A DNA stretch of 6,546 bases. Source: Pseudobacteriovorax antillogorgiicola. GTDB taxonomy: Bacteria > Bdellovibrionota_B > Oligoflexia > Oligoflexales > RGVZ01. Positions 4,831 through 6,546 of this stretch are shown here, piece by piece. Numbering within the stretch: position 1 is the stretch's first letter; each line of letters opens with the position of its first letter. The translations under genes were made by a program, and so were the position numbers. Where the stretch lies: contig CAMDGW010000137.1 in NCBI GenBank assembly GCA_945897695.1, positions 1-6,546 on the forward strand, written 5' to 3'. Below the pieces are notes generated by a model. The model was given only the letters and a program-made list of their open reading frames with translations. It was not told where the DNA came from and made no database searches.

Positions 4831-6546
4831 TTATTCGTAGCGACCGGTCATCCCGGAGGTGTGGACAGCCCTGAGGAACTCATTTGTAAGTTCAATCTGC
4901 TGGGTGGCATTCATGACAACTTTTGAATCAGGGTAGTGAAGTTCAATTTTCAGCTTTGCAGGCCCGGCGTTTTTGGTCGCCATTGTGGCAATTTTAGTGA
5001 GGCGCCCTTTAACGTCCTGATCTGAAACAGCGCCTTGCTTCATATTAATGCTTACCGTATATGCTTTGACGGATTGTTGCCGGACTTCCTCCAAAGCGAG
5101 GATTCGGTCAATTTTCATGCGTGTTACTGTGCCGTCGGGAAGCTTACGGATAGATCCTTGTAACCATACGGGGGTTCCCGGGGGTGGAAAAGCTGGTGGA
5201 ATGTCTTTTTCAAACATCATGGCTTCAATGGTTGTGGTTTTATCATCCAAGGTTATGAAGGCTCGTGGTTTTTGGTCCTTCTTGCTGATCCCGATATTTC
5301 CACCCTGGAAGATAGCCACCAAATGAATCTTGTCTTTGCCGCTTTGGGACGCGAATTTTGGTGCATCAATTAATGTTGTCTTGCTGAATCGTTTGCAATC
5401 AGATTTATAAAAATCAATCGGATGCCCCGTTAGATACATACCCGTGAGTTTACGCTCTTCTTCAAGGGACTCTAGGCTGATGGGGTGTTGTTTTCCAGAT
5501 TCTCCGATCCAGGAAGGGTGGGCGTCCTGACTTGCGGCAGATTCCTGCTGGTCCTGATCATCGCCAAAGTCAAAGAGTGATTTTTGTCCCTGTTTTTTAG
5601 CTGAGAAGTGCGTTTCGCTATACTTTACCACGTCTGCGATAATGGTAAGCATGTGTTCGCGCGAGAGTCCAAACTGATCCATAGCGCCGGTTTTGACGAG
5701 GAGCTCCATAGTTTTTTTGCTGACATCGAGGTGCAGATTTACTCGGCGGGCCATGTCAAATAGGTTTTTAAATGGACCGTTTTTCAGACGCTCATCCACA
5801 AGAGATTTTACAGATGTAGCGCCAATACCTTTGATGGCAGCCAAACCCCAGCGGATCGACCATTTTTCGGGGACTGTAAACTCAAGATCACTTTTGTTGA
5901 CGTCTGGTGGGAGCACTTTCATTTTCATGCGCAGGCAGTCATTGGCGTAGTTGACAACCTTGTCGGTGTTGTCTAAGTCGCAGGTCATAATCGCAGACAT
6001 GAAGAGTTCGGGGAATTTAGTCTTAAGGTAGGCGGTTTGGTATGCAATCAGTCCGTATGCAGCAGAGTGGGATTTGTTAAATCCGTATTCTGCAAATTTC
6101 GCCATCAGATCAAAAATTTGTCCGGCTTTTTCGGGGTCTAGGTTGTTATCAGTTGCTCCTTTTAGAAAACGAGCGCGCTGGTCATCCATCTCAGACTTTA
6201 TTTTTTTGCCCATAGCTCGACGAAGCATGTCTGCTTCACCGGGCGTATAGTTGGCCAGCACAACGGCCGTCTTTTGCACCTGCTCCTGATATAGGATGAC
6301 TCCGTACGTTTCCTTTAGGATCTCTTGTAGCTGCGGCAAGGGATACACGATCTCCTGTCGACCGTGCTTGCGCTCGACGAAATCGTCCACCATTCCTGAT
6401 CCTAGGGGGCCTGGTCGGAACAAGGCTACGAGAGCAATGATGTCTTCAAAGCGGCTTGGCTTAAGTTTCGCAACAAGCTGTTTCATCCCATCGCCTTCAA
6501 GCTGGAAGACGGCCGTTGTGTGCGCCTCTGAGATGTCTTTGTAGAC
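4831..6546 (-). CDS. dnaE: DNA polymerase III alpha subunit, C-terminal half (partial)
   Basis: The reading frame is open through the right edge, so the true start lies outside. About 571 residues are visible of a protein normally near 1,160. The fragment begins inside the polymerase core with TTAVFQLEGDGMKQL (10-24) and FEDIIALVALFRPGPL (33-48), followed by YGVILYQEQV, MLRRAMGKK and GFNKSHSAAYGLIAYQ (155-170), all hallmarks of replicative DnaE. After the fingers come a helix-hairpin-helix (IKGIGATSV, about 238-246), a sliding-clamp-binding motif QKSLF (321-325, bases 5572-5586), YLTGHPI (371-377), an OB-fold domain (about 407-480) and a C-terminal tail-type domain ending in GRYE. The PHP domain and the Asp-x-Asp catalytic pair are expected upstream of the window. 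It is the first of three closely packed genes seen here. The visible part is intact and conventional. Confidence 0.98.
   Translation of the reverse strand, partial: VYKDISEAHTTAVFQLEGDGMKQLVAKLKPSRFEDIIALVALFRPGPLGSGMVDDFVERKHGRQEIVYPLPQLQEILKETYGVILYQEQVQKTAVVLANYTPGEADMLRRAMGKKIKSEMDDQRARFLKGATDNNLDPEKAGQIFDLMAKFAEYGFNKSHSAAYGLIAYQTAYLKTKFPELFMSAIMTCDLDNTDKVVNYANDCLRMKMKVLPPDVNKSDLEFTVPEKWSIRWGLAAIKGIGATSVKSLVDERLKNGPFKNLFDMARRVNLHLDVSKKTMELLVKTGAMDQFGLSREHMLTIIADVVKYSETHFSAKKQGQKSLFDFGDDQDQQESAASQDAHPSWIGESGKQHPISLESLEEERKLTGMYLTGHPIDFYKSDCKRFSKTTLIDAPKFASQSGKDKIHLVAIFQGGNIGISKKDQKPRAFITLDDKTTTIEAMMFEKDIPPAFPPPGTPVWLQGSIRKLPDGTVTRMKIDRILALEEVRQQSVKAYTVSINMKQGAVSDQDVKGRLTKIATMATKNAGPAKLKIELHYPDSKVVMNATQQIELTNEFLRAVHTSGMTGRYE

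Noticed and set aside
4824..4846. Direct repeat GCGACCG near the dnaE/NFACT junction
   Set aside because: It is only 7 bases, with one copy inside the dnaE coding end. It is readily explained by chance.
6484..6486. ATG as a start of a separate 551-residue protein
   Set aside because: The frame continues upstream to the window edge and encodes conserved DnaE sequence (TTAVFQLEGDG), so this Met is internal.

Overview
This 6.5 kb window looks like chromosomal DNA from a Gram-negative bacterium. It holds a lipopolysaccharide-type family 9 glycosyltransferase and a gene for a protein with a Sec signal peptide, which fits a cell with an outer membrane. A full-length NFACT (RqcH/FbpA-like) protein directly behind dnaE is not an arrangement of enteric proteobacteria. 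Together with intermediate GC and the DnaE sequence, it makes me lean towards a Bdellovibrionota/Oligoflexia- or delta-like lineage. That placement is an impression, not a demonstration. I see no mobile elements, tRNA/rRNA genes or CRISPR arrays.

Layout: (1) 33-707, minus strand, a 224-residue exported protein of unknown function. (2) A 294-base divergent intergenic region (708-1001). It carries a good sigma70-like promoter for the exported protein and, at its predicted start site and leader, two pairs of perfectly self-complementary words. (3) 1002-2027, plus strand, a lone family 9 glycosyltransferase (heptosyltransferase-like). (4) A perfect 10-bp inverted repeat between convergent genes (2027-2049). 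(5) A tightly packed minus-strand operon read from the right edge: dnaE (C-terminal half only, running off the window), an NFACT-family protein starting 12 bases after the dnaE stop, and an adenosine-deaminase-like hydrolase whose start overlaps the NFACT end by 11 bases.

The three operon genes are probably co-transcribed: replicative polymerase, a ribosome quality-control-type protein and a nucleoside or nucleobase deaminase. No single pathway obviously links them. Most of the window is ordinary housekeeping DNA. The main points of interest are key-residue changes in three enzymes whose folds are recognisable. The deaminase has Tyr instead of the substrate-contacting Asp in its HxHxD motif, plus a long insertion. 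The NFACT protein lacks the N-terminal helix region and the Asp-Arg motif. The glycosyltransferase has Ser in place of the usual Asp of its C-terminal GND.GP.H motif. The regularly spaced palindromes in front of the orphan exported protein are the most unusual non-coding signal.
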